Source: Chryseobacterium aquaeductus
GTDB lineage: Bacteria > Bacteroidota > Bacteroidia > Flavobacteriales > Weeksellaceae
Length of the DNA: 64,000 nt
NCBI RefSeq assembly: GCF_905175375.1
Contig: NZ_CAJIMS010000001.1
Location: forward strand, 1,922,001 to 1,986,000
Direction of reading: 5' to 3'
This document shows positions 28,085 through 37,175 of this stretch, in pieces (positions within the stretch are counted from its first letter, which is position 1; each line of letters opens with the position of its first letter). The position numbers were made by a program, and so were the translations under genes. Below the pieces are notes generated by a model, which saw only the letters and a program-made list of their open reading frames with translations, did not search any database and was not told the origin of the DNA.

Positions 28085-28765
28085 TTAATTAATTCTAAAT
28101 TTTATATAGGTTATAGTTTTTCCTTTAGCCGAGAAAAGTTCTTCATAGTACGTTTTGATATCTCTTAAATGTGGAATGCCCGGATCGTATTCGGCTGCAC
28201 CATAGATGTCATGATGAGCAGATATGATTTCGTAGCCGGCTCCCTGCAAAAAGCCTAAAGTGTAGCCGTGAAGAAATTCTGAATCTGTTTTTAGATGAAT
28301 AATTCCGCCGGGCTTTAGAAACCTTTTATATCTCTCAAGAAAATCAGGATGTGTTAATCTGTGTTTTGTACGTCTGTATTTTATTTGGGGATCAGGAAAA
28401 GTGATCCAGATTTCGTCTACTTCATTTTCAGCAAAAAAATGATCCACCAATTCTATTTGAGAACGGATAAAGGCTACATTTTTCATATGATTATCTATAG
28501 CTTCTTTTGCTCCAAACCAAAATCTGGCGCCTTTAATATCTATTCCTATAAAGTTTTTTTCGGTAAATGTTTTGGCAAGACCAACGGTGTATTCTCCTTT
28601 TCCACATCCCAATTCGAGAACGATTGGCTGATTGTTTTTAAAGAAATCTTTTCGCCAGTTTCCCTTTAGTTGGAAGCTGTTGATGGCTTCTTCACGTGTA
28701 GGTTGTATAACGTTTGATAATATTTTATTCTCTGCAAATCTTGCTAGTTTGTTCTTGCCCATCAA
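28085..28765 (-). CDS. trmB: tRNA (guanine-N7-)-methyltransferase
   Basis: A 226-aa SAM-dependent Rossmann methyltransferase that makes m7G46 in the tRNA variable loop. The SAM site is VLELGCGKGEYTVGLA near residue 50, followed by FIGIDIKGARFW. The TrmB signature is EIWITFPDPQIKYRRTKHRL, then HLKTDSEFLH, and AEYDPGIPHLRDIKTYYEE near the C-terminus. The alternative start at Met2 is equally plausible. The family is embedded here between lipoprotein genes with which it shares strand. Confidence 0.94.
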   Translation of the reverse strand: MMGKNKLARFAENKILSNVIQPTREEAINSFQLKGNWRKDFFKNNQPIVLELGCGKGEYTVGLAKTFTEKNFIGIDIKGARFWFGAKEAIDNHMKNVAFIRSQIELVDHFFAENEVDEIWITFPDPQIKYRRTKHRLTHPDFLERYKRFLKPGGIIHLKTDSEFLHGYTLGFLQGAGYEIISAHHDIYGAAEYDPGIPHLRDIKTYYEELFSAKGKTITYIKFRIN

Positions 28766-28857
28766 TATATCTAAAATCTTACAAAACTAGGAAAAAATAT
28801 ATACATCTCTTTAAATTTTAAAGAGAAAAATAGTAAACGTATGATATTTTCAAATTG

Positions 28858-29637
28858 TTATTTAGACGAACTTCCCAAAGCGACCATCAATGGTTTTTGA
28901 ATGGTTTTTTGTGATGCATATTGTGCTCCGCAAACAAGGCTTGTCAAAAGATAATCGCCTTTTTGTATAACAATAGAATTGTCTCCACCGGCAGGAACAG
29001 GTAGTCTGTATTTGATGTTTCCGACTCCTTCAATTCTTACAATGATGTTGCAATCAGATTTATTTTCAATCATGATGATGCATTCTTTTGCATTGGGATC
29101 GTTATCGAAAAGGGAGTTTAGAATTTTTACGGTTTTATTTTTATGCTCTACAGGATTATCTGCCATCAACATATTAAATTCAGACGCCTCGGTGTCTGCA
29201 ATTACTGCAGTGGTTTTTGCTGCCGCATCGGGTGCGACATAAACATTTTTTGGTGAACTCGGAGTATAAACAATCGCAGATTGACCGGCCTGAAGCTCTT
29301 TCTGATATCTTGCTATTTGCTTTTTCCTGATGATTGCATTCATCTCATCAAAAGTAACTTTTGTAGAAGATTTTCTTTTCAGCATTGCAAGCCAGTCCTG
29401 CATTTGTTTTACTTTCGTGTCTCCCGGAGGCGCGTTTTTGATGTATTCTTTCATTAGCTCCATTACTTTTGGTTTCATGATTGATCTACGAGGATCATCA
29501 GGATGAGCATCTCTCAAAAAAGCATTAATCTCGTATATGCTCTTACTTTTCAGAATATTGTTGTAATCTTTCCCTTTTTGCTGTGCTGAAAAACAAAGGA
29601 ATAAAAACGTGGTAAAGAATAATAGGGATTTTTTCAT
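28858..29637 (-). CDS. Secreted DUF6759-like protein
   Basis: A 259-aa exported protein with a cleavable signal (about 1-18, ending CFSAQ) instead of a lipid anchor. N-terminal module: IYEINAFLRDAHPDDPRRSI, then a WLAMLKRKSS helical region. C-terminal module: ILNSLFDNDPNAKECIIMIE, then SDCNIIVRIEGVG, the strand YRLPVPAGGDNSIVIQKGDY and LVCGAQYASQK. The four conserved positions (NxS.C.I, the Gly/Lys turn, Cys near the end) are shared with the paralogues at 26928, 27340 and 41526. Predicted envelope protein; function unknown. Confidence 0.68.
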   Translation of the reverse strand: MKKSLLFFTTFLFLCFSAQQKGKDYNNILKSKSIYEINAFLRDAHPDDPRRSIMKPKVMELMKEYIKNAPPGDTKVKQMQDWLAMLKRKSSTKVTFDEMNAIIRKKQIARYQKELQAGQSAIVYTPSSPKNVYVAPDAAAKTTAVIADTEASEFNMLMADNPVEHKNKTVKILNSLFDNDPNAKECIIMIENKSDCNIIVRIEGVGNIKYRLPVPAGGDNSIVIQKGDYLLTSLVCGAQYASQKTIQKPLMVALGSSSK

Positions 29638-29754
29638 TTATTATAAACTAAGGTTACTCATTGTGTTTTTTTCTTTAAATACTGATTTATATAAACTGAA
29701 AACTATAGTTTAAATAAACAATTGAGATAAAAGAATGTGCCATAAAAGGATCTG

Positions 29755-30543
29755 TTAATTCAATACATCCTGTAAGTGAGAATTTCTCAATCTTCTTTGG
29801 TAAATCGGCAGATATTTTTCAATAGGAAGTTTTATGGCTTCAAAATTCCCTGACTGTACGTACACTTCGATATTTTCTGAGGTGTAAACAAACTGAAGGA
29901 AATTATCGATTAGGTTTTCAGGAATTTTAAATTTCGTGAAATAATCTTTGCCTAAATAGTTTTTAATATTTGCAACCGATTTATTCATTCTCTCATACGC
30001 TACGTATCTTTGTTTTTTCTTCCTTTCACCCGAAAGAATATCGAAGATGCTTTCTAAGCTGAAGGTAAGTCCGCCATCTCTGAAGCCGGCAACAGGAAGT
30101 TCCGGTGGCGTACCGTCACCTTTTGGTTGTGGAAGTCCGATCACTTTCTGTAGCGCATAGGCTTTGTCTTCTTTTCTCAAAGAATTGACGTCATATCTCA
30201 AATTGCCTGTAGGTCTGAATCTGTTGATCACCACTTCCTGAATATCGTGGTAAGCGACTTTTAATTCCACTAAATTTCTTACGTTAAAACTTTTTTCGGA
30301 CAACTCTACATCTTTTCTTTCCGTAACAATCGATGTAAAACGGATTTTGTCTCCAGGGTTTGCCTGAAGTGTGAAGTCACCGTTATAATTGGTAAGAACT
30401 GTTTTGAAAGTTGTAAGATTTGTTACATATACCTGATTGAGATACAACACAGAATTGTCTCTCAAAAATACTTGTCCCGAAAAAATTTGTGCATTAATTT
30501 TCATTATAAAAATTAATAACATGAGGGTAATGACTTTCTTCAT
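29755..30543 (-). CDS. Carboxypeptidase-regulatory-like (CarbopepD_reg) domain protein
   Basis: 262 aa from the ATG at 30543 (MKKVITLMLLIFIMKINAQ, a signal peptide); the frame is open 11 codons further but without a signal. Residues 20-95 are a CarbopepD_reg-like beta-sandwich (IFSGQVFLRDNSVLYLNQVYV; TNYNGDFTLQANPGDKIRFTS), the domain also found at the start of TonB-dependent receptors. The rest is alpha-helical, ending with QRRLRNSHLQDVLN. It is a widespread Flavobacteriia periplasmic protein without defined role. It lies directly downstream of the giant T9SS gene on the same strand. Confidence 0.75.
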   Translation of the reverse strand: MKKVITLMLLIFIMKINAQIFSGQVFLRDNSVLYLNQVYVTNLTTFKTVLTNYNGDFTLQANPGDKIRFTSIVTERKDVELSEKSFNVRNLVELKVAYHDIQEVVINRFRPTGNLRYDVNSLRKEDKAYALQKVIGLPQPKGDGTPPELPVAGFRDGGLTFSLESIFDILSGERKKKQRYVAYERMNKSVANIKNYLGKDYFTKFKIPENLIDNFLQFVYTSENIEVYVQSGNFEAIKLPIEKYLPIYQRRLRNSHLQDVLN

Positions 30544-30678
30544 ATAATTTGCAAAATTACATAAGAAAAGCTTCATTTTCAGAGTTTAGTCACTCCAGAC
30601 AGGTTAAAATTATATTAAACTTTGATGTAAACTGTTAATGAATGTTATAAATTTTGGGTTTATACATCATTTGTGAAA

Positions 30679-33600
30679 TTATCTATCCCACAAACGATTA
30701 TTTCTGTTTTTTACAAGTAGCCAGCTGGTATATTTTACAGAGGTGACATTTCCAAATTCTTTGAAGCTGATAAAATACCAATATGTAGCGGTAGGTACAG
30801 GTCGACCTTTCGTATTACCGTCCCATGTAAAATTGTTTGAGGGTGATCCTCTGAAAACTTCAGCGCCATAGCGGTCAAAAATCCTGAATTCAAGATTATC
30901 TTTCGTCATGAGAGAAGAATAATCTATATCATCATTTACGCCATCGCCGTTTGGTGTTATTGTATTAATTAGATCAATAATGACAAACATTTTTTCTACG
31001 ACCTCACATTTTTGAGAGTCTCTTACGAAGATTTTGTTGGAACCTCGTACTACGTTGTAAAAAACGTTGGTATTCTGCCACGTAGCATTATCTAATGAGT
31101 ATTCATAAGGCGGAACACCACCTGTGACGCCAATCGTTACGGTTGTTCCGTTGATGTCTATAGAAGTGATAACTGGGAGAGAAGATTCTGAAACATTTAC
31201 AAACTGTCTGTAAATGCATCCGTCAAAAGTAAGATCGACCCAGTAATTTCCGGCAATTACATTTGTAATTGATGGGGTAGTAGCACCTGTGCTCCATATG
31301 TAATTTGTGAATCCCGGACCGGCATCTAAAGTAATTGTAGTTTTAGGACAAATCAGCTTATCGAAAAGGACATCAGATTTTTTAGGAACCTTTAAAGTAA
31401 TTCTAAGGGTTGCAACATTCGGGCAGAAACCAGCTTTTTCAAATCGAATATAATACGTTTGTGTCCCTGAAAGTGAGACCGCACCACTGATAGGAGCAGC
31501 ATCGTTTTGAGCATCAAGTAAAGTTGAATGATAACTTACAGAAACCAAAGGATCCGCAGTAAACTGTGGTATAAATTGTGAAAGATTGACAGGTTTTATT
31601 CCATCTAAATCATCATCACATAAGGTGGTAATTAAAGAAGTTGTTAGTAATGGCAATCTAGCTCCCACAATAAGATTAATAGGTTGAATAACAGGTGCGC
31701 AACCGTCCGGAGATTCTACCCGAATGTAAATTGTGGTGTTTACAGTATAACTCCAGTTGTTTGGGAGAGTATTGTTATTTCCAAGGTTCGCATCTGCTAA
31801 TTGAGCGTAATATCTTACATTGGTAAAATATGCAGGATTATTTAAAATCAATTGTGTGATGCTCGATAAAACCACATTCACGGATCCGTCAAGATTTTCG
31901 TCACATTGGGCTCCCAAGTTAGCCGGAGTAACAATTGCTAATGGAAATAAATTAAGCGTAATCTGCGCAATATTTTTACAACCTGCCGCATTTTTCACCA
32001 AAACATAGACTATAGTTCCGTTTGGAGCAGGATAGTTTGTCGGAACAAGAATTTGTCCGGTAGCATTTTCGGTTTGTGCTGCCAGTAAACTTGTATAATA
32101 GGTTTTGATCACAGGTGTATTGGTAGTCACGTTTGCTGTGGTAAGATCAAATGTTCCCACACCATTTACATTACAGGATGTAAGCGAAGTATTGGTTACG
32201 GTAACTGGTAAAATATTTAATGTTACAGTTACAGATTCACAATCTGGAAATTCAGGATCGTTTCCACAGAAAGTATAGGTAAAAGTATCTGTTCCCGAAG
32301 CAGAAGGATTGGTAACCGTATAGGTGATTACTCCGCTAGTCGTATTTATTGTGGCAGTTCCGAGTGTTGGTGCTGTAGTAATTGCAATAGTAGATACAAC
32401 AGGAGTTTGAGTGGAAGTTGTAAAGGCAGGAACAAAAGTTTTGTTTTCACAAATATCAAAATTTGCGGTAGTTAGTTTTAAACAATTAAGAACTTTATAT
32501 TGAGCCGTTACCAATGGTGCACAACTTCCCATAGTGACAGAGCAGGTGTAATATCCGGATTGTGTTGGTGTAAATGATGTTCCGGTAGCACCAGGAATGA
32601 GAATTCCGTTTCTGTACCATTGGTAGGTTTCATAGGTGATTGGATCCACTGTTAAAACTATTCCGGGTACACAATCTCCACCCGATTTTATAATGACTGG
32701 TTGCGTAGAAAATCCTGCAAAGAAACCACCATAACCCACAGCGTCACTTCCTGCAGTAATCCCTGCAGTAATTGCTTTGGTAGAAACTACAGTTATTGTT
32801 CCCACAGTATTCGGGATTCCATAAGTTACCCATGCGGTGAGACCTGTCATATCAAAAGGTCCTGTTGTGACAGGTGGTGTCACTCCGTTGACGGTAACAA
32901 CTGCACCACGTTCGGTAACAAGATTTAGTTTTGTAGGAATATTTAAAATTCCTAATGGATTAGCGTTTGAATGAACAAAATTTTCGTTGATTAAACCAAT
33001 TTCGTCAATTTGTTTCGGGAGATAACAACTTAGTGCAGGAATAAAATTGAAGCCACCGGTAGCCACTTCGGTTCCACTCACAGAATCTCCTGCAAGAAAT
33101 TGGTAAACGTAAGCGTTTTTTGTAGTTCTGATATATAAATTATAATGGCTTGTTCCCTGTAGTTGGTATTTTGAATCTGGAACAATATAGTACTGACCTG
33201 TATTGAGCGTGGTGATGGGTAAGCCTTCGTTATTAAGAAAAACCTGTGTGTTGTCCTGCGTTGCAATGACTAAGGCTCCTTCCATATTGCTGCCAATATT
33301 TCCGTTTCCTTTTACCAAAGCGAACTGAGTTCCCAACTGTTCTACCGGTACAGATTGATCCATCAATATATCTGAACTTGTAGAAATATTTCCCGAGTAC
33401 TGACCGTTGAAATTTCCATTGGTGATATTCACGGGTTTGTCTGCGGTAATTTTAGCACCAATAAACCCATCAAAGTTTCCTGCAATATTTCCAATACCAT
33501 CAACGATATAAGATTGTCCTTTATTTAAAATAAAAGTCATGGTAGGATTGGTTAATCCCGTGGTTCCGTTAGAAAATTGCACCGTGGGTTTATATCCTGT

Positions 33601-34098
33601 GATAGTAACAGTGGTATTGTCTTCTGTAGCCAAAACACTGGTCATGAAATTTAAAATAGTATTGCTTACCGTAATTGGAGCGTTGGCAACGAAAAAGTTT
33701 TTTCCGGTAGACGGAATTCCTTTTGAAGTGATAATCTCAGCATGATTAAATACCGAGAATCTTAAATTTGCATAAAAAGGAAAATCGGCTTTCAGATAAA
33801 GACCTTTTGTAGTAGGAGTAAATAAGTCGGTCTGCGCTGTAGTAATGATATAATTTCTTAGGACATCAAATTTTTGCGGGTTGTTTTTACTGATCGTCAC
33901 AGTACCTATTACAATATTGTTGTTATAGATCGTTACTACAAATGGTGTGGTACGATTTGTAGATAAATAAAGCTTCTGATAAGGATTTGGGTTTCCCGTT
34001 CTGTCAACCATTGGTGCAAACCAATGTTCTCTATCCAATTGTGCGAAAGAAATAGAGAATATGTAAAAAATAAGAAAAAAGGATAGAAGTTTCTTCAT
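30679..34098 (-). CDS. Giant surface protein: IgGFc-binding-like N-terminus, T9SS type B sorting domain (paralogue 1)
   Basis: An 1139-aa exported protein with a signal peptide (about 1-19, ending ISFAQ). Residues 22-465 form an IgGFc-binding-like domain (DREHWFAPMV; MTSVLATEDNTTVTITGY; MEGALVIATQDNTQVFLN). An Ig-like module (about 470-540; YQWYRNGILIPGATGTSF) and a cadherin-like module (about 550-630; CGNDPEFPDCESVTVTL) follow. Then come three copies of an approximately 85-residue repeat (C-x-x-N/D-x-x-G...L..A..T...YY.......N......Y). After LDAGPGFTNYIWSTGAT-type PKD-like modules it ends with a gliding-motility-associated C-terminal domain (NTITPNGDGVNDDIDYSSL; FRIFDRYGAEVF), the type B signal for T9SS export. 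It is probably an adhesin. First of three tandem paralogues, each in its own transcription unit. Confidence 0.82.
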   Translation of the reverse strand: MKKLLSFFLIFYIFSISFAQLDREHWFAPMVDRTGNPNPYQKLYLSTNRTTPFVVTIYNNNIVIGTVTISKNNPQKFDVLRNYIITTAQTDLFTPTTKGLYLKADFPFYANLRFSVFNHAEIITSKGIPSTGKNFFVANAPITVSNTILNFMTSVLATEDNTTVTITGYKPTVQFSNGTTGLTNPTMTFILNKGQSYIVDGIGNIAGNFDGFIGAKITADKPVNITNGNFNGQYSGNISTSSDILMDQSVPVEQLGTQFALVKGNGNIGSNMEGALVIATQDNTQVFLNNEGLPITTLNTGQYYIVPDSKYQLQGTSHYNLYIRTTKNAYVYQFLAGDSVSGTEVATGGFNFIPALSCYLPKQIDEIGLINENFVHSNANPLGILNIPTKLNLVTERGAVVTVNGVTPPVTTGPFDMTGLTAWVTYGIPNTVGTITVVSTKAITAGITAGSDAVGYGGFFAGFSTQPVIIKSGGDCVPGIVLTVDPITYETYQWYRNGILIPGATGTSFTPTQSGYYTCSVTMGSCAPLVTAQYKVLNCLKLTTANFDICENKTFVPAFTTSTQTPVVSTIAITTAPTLGTATINTTSGVITYTVTNPSASGTDTFTYTFCGNDPEFPDCESVTVTLNILPVTVTNTSLTSCNVNGVGTFDLTTANVTTNTPVIKTYYTSLLAAQTENATGQILVPTNYPAPNGTIVYVLVKNAAGCKNIAQITLNLFPLAIVTPANLGAQCDENLDGSVNVVLSSITQLILNNPAYFTNVRYYAQLADANLGNNNTLPNNWSYTVNTTIYIRVESPDGCAPVIQPINLIVGARLPLLTTSLITTLCDDDLDGIKPVNLSQFIPQFTADPLVSVSYHSTLLDAQNDAAPISGAVSLSGTQTYYIRFEKAGFCPNVATLRITLKVPKKSDVLFDKLICPKTTITLDAGPGFTNYIWSTGATTPSITNVIAGNYWVDLTFDGCIYRQFVNVSESSLPVITSIDINGTTVTIGVTGGVPPYEYSLDNATWQNTNVFYNVVRGSNKIFVRDSQKCEVVEKMFVIIDLINTITPNGDGVNDDIDYSSLMTKDNLEFRIFDRYGAEVFRGSPSNNFTWDGNTKGRPVPTATYWYFISFKEFGNVTSVKYTSWLLVKNRNNRLWDR

Positions 34099-34160
34099 TA
34101 TGTATTTGATTTTACCACAAATTTAATAATATTAAACATTGAATCATTTAAAAATCAATA

Positions 34161-34190
34161 AAAAAACCACGACTTTCAATCGTGGTTTTT
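34161..34190 (-). terminator. Terminator of the second giant surface-protein gene
   Basis: Perfect 11-bp stem AAAAACCACGA / TCGTGGTTTTT with a 7-nt loop, 23 bp after the stop of the gene starting at 37041. On the minus strand it ends in a T tract. Confidence 0.82.
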
Positions 34191-34212
34191 AATTATATTG
34201 TAAAAAGAATAA

Positions 34213-37041
34213 TTATTCTCTGTTTTTTACCAAAATCCAGCCAGAATATTTGATTGGAGTTTTGTTTTTACTTTCATTCCAACTGATATTGAACCAATAA
34301 TTTCCGGTAGAAACTTTTTTGGTTTTATTGATGGTTCCGTCCCATTTGTAACCTGTGTCTTTATTTCCTTCGAAAATTTTCACACCGTACCTGTCGAATA
34401 TTTCTAATATCAAATTAGGTTTATTAGCAAGAGCTGAATAATCTAAAACATCATTCACACCATCACCATTCGGAGTAATTACATTTACAATGTTTGGAAT
34501 AGTTACACTTACTTCAATAGGAGTACAGTTGAAACTGTCTTTCACATAAACGATAATATCGCCTCTTGTAAGATCTGTAAATATATTAGAATCCTGCCAT
34601 TTGATATTATCAGTAGAATATTGGTAAGGAGCCGTTCCTCCTACCACAGATATCGTAATATCGTTGTTGGTAACCTCAATATTAGAAATTACAGGTTGTT
34701 GCGTAGAATATACTTTTACAGATTGTTTTGCGAAACAATCTCCGGTTTTTAAGATGACAGAATAAGTTCCTACGGTTACATCTGAGATTACTTGTGTTGT
34801 TGCGCCTGTACTCCATTGGTATCCGTCAAAACCTGGTCCTGCATCCAATGTGGTTGTGTTTTCCATACAGATTTCTTTATCAACCAATACGGTGGATTGT
34901 ACTGGTGGCAAAACTACCAGCGTAATTACTGCAACTCTGTAACATCCGTTTGAATTGCTTACCCTTACATATACAACACCATTTGGAGCAATATAGGCTG
35001 CAGGATTTGCGATTTCGTTGGTTTGATTATTAGCATCTGTTAAAGACGGATAATAAGTTTTTATAGTTCCCGACTGTGACGTTACAGTTGCATTTGTAAG
35101 ATTGAATAAACCTGTTGCAATATTTTCTTCAAGGAAACAAGTTCTTAAAGTTGCATCGTTCACGATAGGACTTTCTGCTATGGTAAGAGTTAAGGTGATT
35201 TGTTCACAATCGATAAACTCAGGTGCATTTCCGCAGAATTTATAAGTAATCGTATCAGTACCTGCAAATCCAAAGTTAGGAACATATCCTATCACACCAG
35301 TTGTTGGGTTGATAATTGCAGTTCCGTTAGTTGGAGGTGTAACGATCTGAACAGTGCTCGGTACAAAAGTTTGTGTAGAGTTTGTAAATGCCGGAACGAT
35401 ATTTAGATAACCTTCACATACAGTTTTTGTGGCGGTGCTTACTGCCAAACACGTGAAAACTTTGTATACCGGAGTTGTTGCAGGAACACAAGATCCTACT
35501 GTAATTGTCACGGTATAATCTCCTGATTGTGTCGGAGTATACGAGTTGCTGTTTGCTCCAGGGATTGCAACGCCATTTCTAAACCACTGATACGTGTCAT
35601 AGCTATCATCAACTTCCAATACCAATCCGGGAATACAGTCTCCGGTTTGTTTTGCGATAAGAGGAATAGATGAGAAACCTGCGAAATATCCGCCATATCC
35701 TGAGGTGCTGAATCCACCATTAATTCCTGCGGTAACTGCTTTATCTGATACAATGGTTAAGTTGCCTGTAACACCTTCCAGTGAATAGGTTACCCAGTTG
35801 GTGTTTCCTGTAACAGGAAAAGGTCCCTGAGCAGCAGTTGGAGCCACAGTGTTTACTGTTACTACGGCGCCTGCTTCTGTTAAAATATTTAATTTAATTA
35901 TGGTTCCAGAAGGTGTTGTACTTACTCCGCCTGCTCCTGTTGGCATTTCGTTAATTTTACCAATCTCATCAATTTTTCTTGGCAAAAAACAGTTCAAAGG
36001 TGGTATGTAGTTAAAACCACAAGTAGCATTACTGTTATTTACAGAAACCAATTGATATAAGTATACATTTTTCGTTGTACTTATAAACATATTTTTATGA
36101 GTACCTCCTTGCAGAATATAATTACTTCCGGAGATTCTATACCATTGTCCCTGATTCAACGTTACAATTGGTGTTGTCGCTCCATTTAAATAAACTTCCG
36201 TATTATTTTCAGTGGCAACAATAATCCCGCCTTCTATATCGTCAGCTGTAGCAGACCTGGTTCTTACCATTGCAAATGTATTTCCCAGTCTGTCTAAAGG
36301 CACAGACTGATCAAGAATGATGTCAGCTCCTGCACTGGATCCTGTTCCAAAATTCCCAAGTACGTTACCATTGGTCAATGTAATTGGTTTGTCGGCAACA
36401 ATTTTAGCACCAATGAAGGCGCTCATGTTAGCTGCAGGGCTTCCTGATCCTGCAAAAATAAAAGACTGACCCTTATTTAATGTAAAAGTAGTCGTGTTTG
36501 TAGGAGGTGTAGCACCAATAAAGGCTACAGGCAGAGTATTACTCCAGGTTGCGGTAACCGTTGTATTATTTTCTGTGGCTAAAACACCCGCTGTGAAGTT
36601 GTTTCCTGTACTGTTAAAAGGTGATGGCGTTGCGGCAACAAAGAACTCTTTGCCAATACCTGCTTTACCTTTACTCGTAAGGATTTCGGCATGTGTCGTA
36701 CTGCTTACAATTCTTAACGTACAATAAAAAGGTTTTTCACCATTGAGGTATAGTCCCTTATTAATTACTGTAAAACCTTCAGATGTACTGCTCGCACCAA
36801 TATTGGCTTGAGAGACAACATAGGTTTGTGGGCTACCTTTGCTTATTGTAACAGTACCTAAAGCAATATTATTGCTATAAACCGTGACAACGAAAGGTGT
36901 TACCGAGTCTGTAGATAAGTATAAAGACTGTGTAACTGTAGATGATGCGTAGAAGGGCGCAATCCAATGTTCTGTATCTCTTTGGGCAAAAACATTGATG
37001 CCCGAGATCATAAAAAGAAAAATGAGTAAAAATTGTTTCAT
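34213..37041 (-). CDS. Giant surface protein, IgGFc-binding-like, T9SS type B (paralogue 2)
   Basis: A 942-aa paralogue with the same order of domains: signal peptide (about 1-19), IgGFc-binding-like region (DTEHWIAPFYASS; AGVLATENNTTVTATW; IEGGIIVATENNTEVYLNG), YQWFRNGVAIPGANSNSY Ig-like module and FCGNAPEFIDCEQITLTL cadherin-like module. It has only one copy of the approximately 85-residue repeat (CFLEENIATGLFNLTNA, then KTYYPSLTDANNQT), then LDAGPGFDGYQWSTGATT and the C-terminal sorting domain (NVITPNGDGVNDVLDYSALA). It is strikingly similar to the third paralogue through the first 450 residues, suggesting a recent duplication. The product would be secreted through the T9SS and attached at the surface. 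Confidence 0.82.
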   Translation of the reverse strand: MKQFLLIFLFMISGINVFAQRDTEHWIAPFYASSTVTQSLYLSTDSVTPFVVTVYSNNIALGTVTISKGSPQTYVVSQANIGASSTSEGFTVINKGLYLNGEKPFYCTLRIVSSTTHAEILTSKGKAGIGKEFFVAATPSPFNSTGNNFTAGVLATENNTTVTATWSNTLPVAFIGATPPTNTTTFTLNKGQSFIFAGSGSPAANMSAFIGAKIVADKPITLTNGNVLGNFGTGSSAGADIILDQSVPLDRLGNTFAMVRTRSATADDIEGGIIVATENNTEVYLNGATTPIVTLNQGQWYRISGSNYILQGGTHKNMFISTTKNVYLYQLVSVNNSNATCGFNYIPPLNCFLPRKIDEIGKINEMPTGAGGVSTTPSGTIIKLNILTEAGAVVTVNTVAPTAAQGPFPVTGNTNWVTYSLEGVTGNLTIVSDKAVTAGINGGFSTSGYGGYFAGFSSIPLIAKQTGDCIPGLVLEVDDSYDTYQWFRNGVAIPGANSNSYTPTQSGDYTVTITVGSCVPATTPVYKVFTCLAVSTATKTVCEGYLNIVPAFTNSTQTFVPSTVQIVTPPTNGTAIINPTTGVIGYVPNFGFAGTDTITYKFCGNAPEFIDCEQITLTLTIAESPIVNDATLRTCFLEENIATGLFNLTNATVTSQSGTIKTYYPSLTDANNQTNEIANPAAYIAPNGVVYVRVSNSNGCYRVAVITLVVLPPVQSTVLVDKEICMENTTTLDAGPGFDGYQWSTGATTQVISDVTVGTYSVILKTGDCFAKQSVKVYSTQQPVISNIEVTNNDITISVVGGTAPYQYSTDNIKWQDSNIFTDLTRGDIIVYVKDSFNCTPIEVSVTIPNIVNVITPNGDGVNDVLDYSALANKPNLILEIFDRYGVKIFEGNKDTGYKWDGTINKTKKVSTGNYWFNISWNESKNKTPIKYSGWILVKNRE

Positions 37042-37127
37042 AAGCTTAGAATTAGGATTTTTACAAAAATAATGTAAAAAAATTATATTTAAGTAAAATA
37101 TTTCAATTTATCATTATTAGTGTTTAT

Positions 37128-37160
37128 AAAAAAAGCCACAAATATTTATTGTGGCTTTTT
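37128..37160 (-). terminator. Terminator of the third giant surface-protein gene
   Basis: Stem AAAAAGCCACAA / TTGTGGCTTTTT around a 7-nt AT-rich loop, 15 bp after the stop of the gene starting at 40265; the minus-strand reading ends in T residues. Confidence 0.82.
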
Positions 37161-37175
37161 ATAATGATTATTTTG

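Noticed and set aside
32701..32928. Cys-rich plus-strand frames inside the giant adhesin genes (also at 35200 and 38424)
   Set aside because: They are antisense shadows of the Thr/Val-rich paralogues and recur only because the paralogues are similar.
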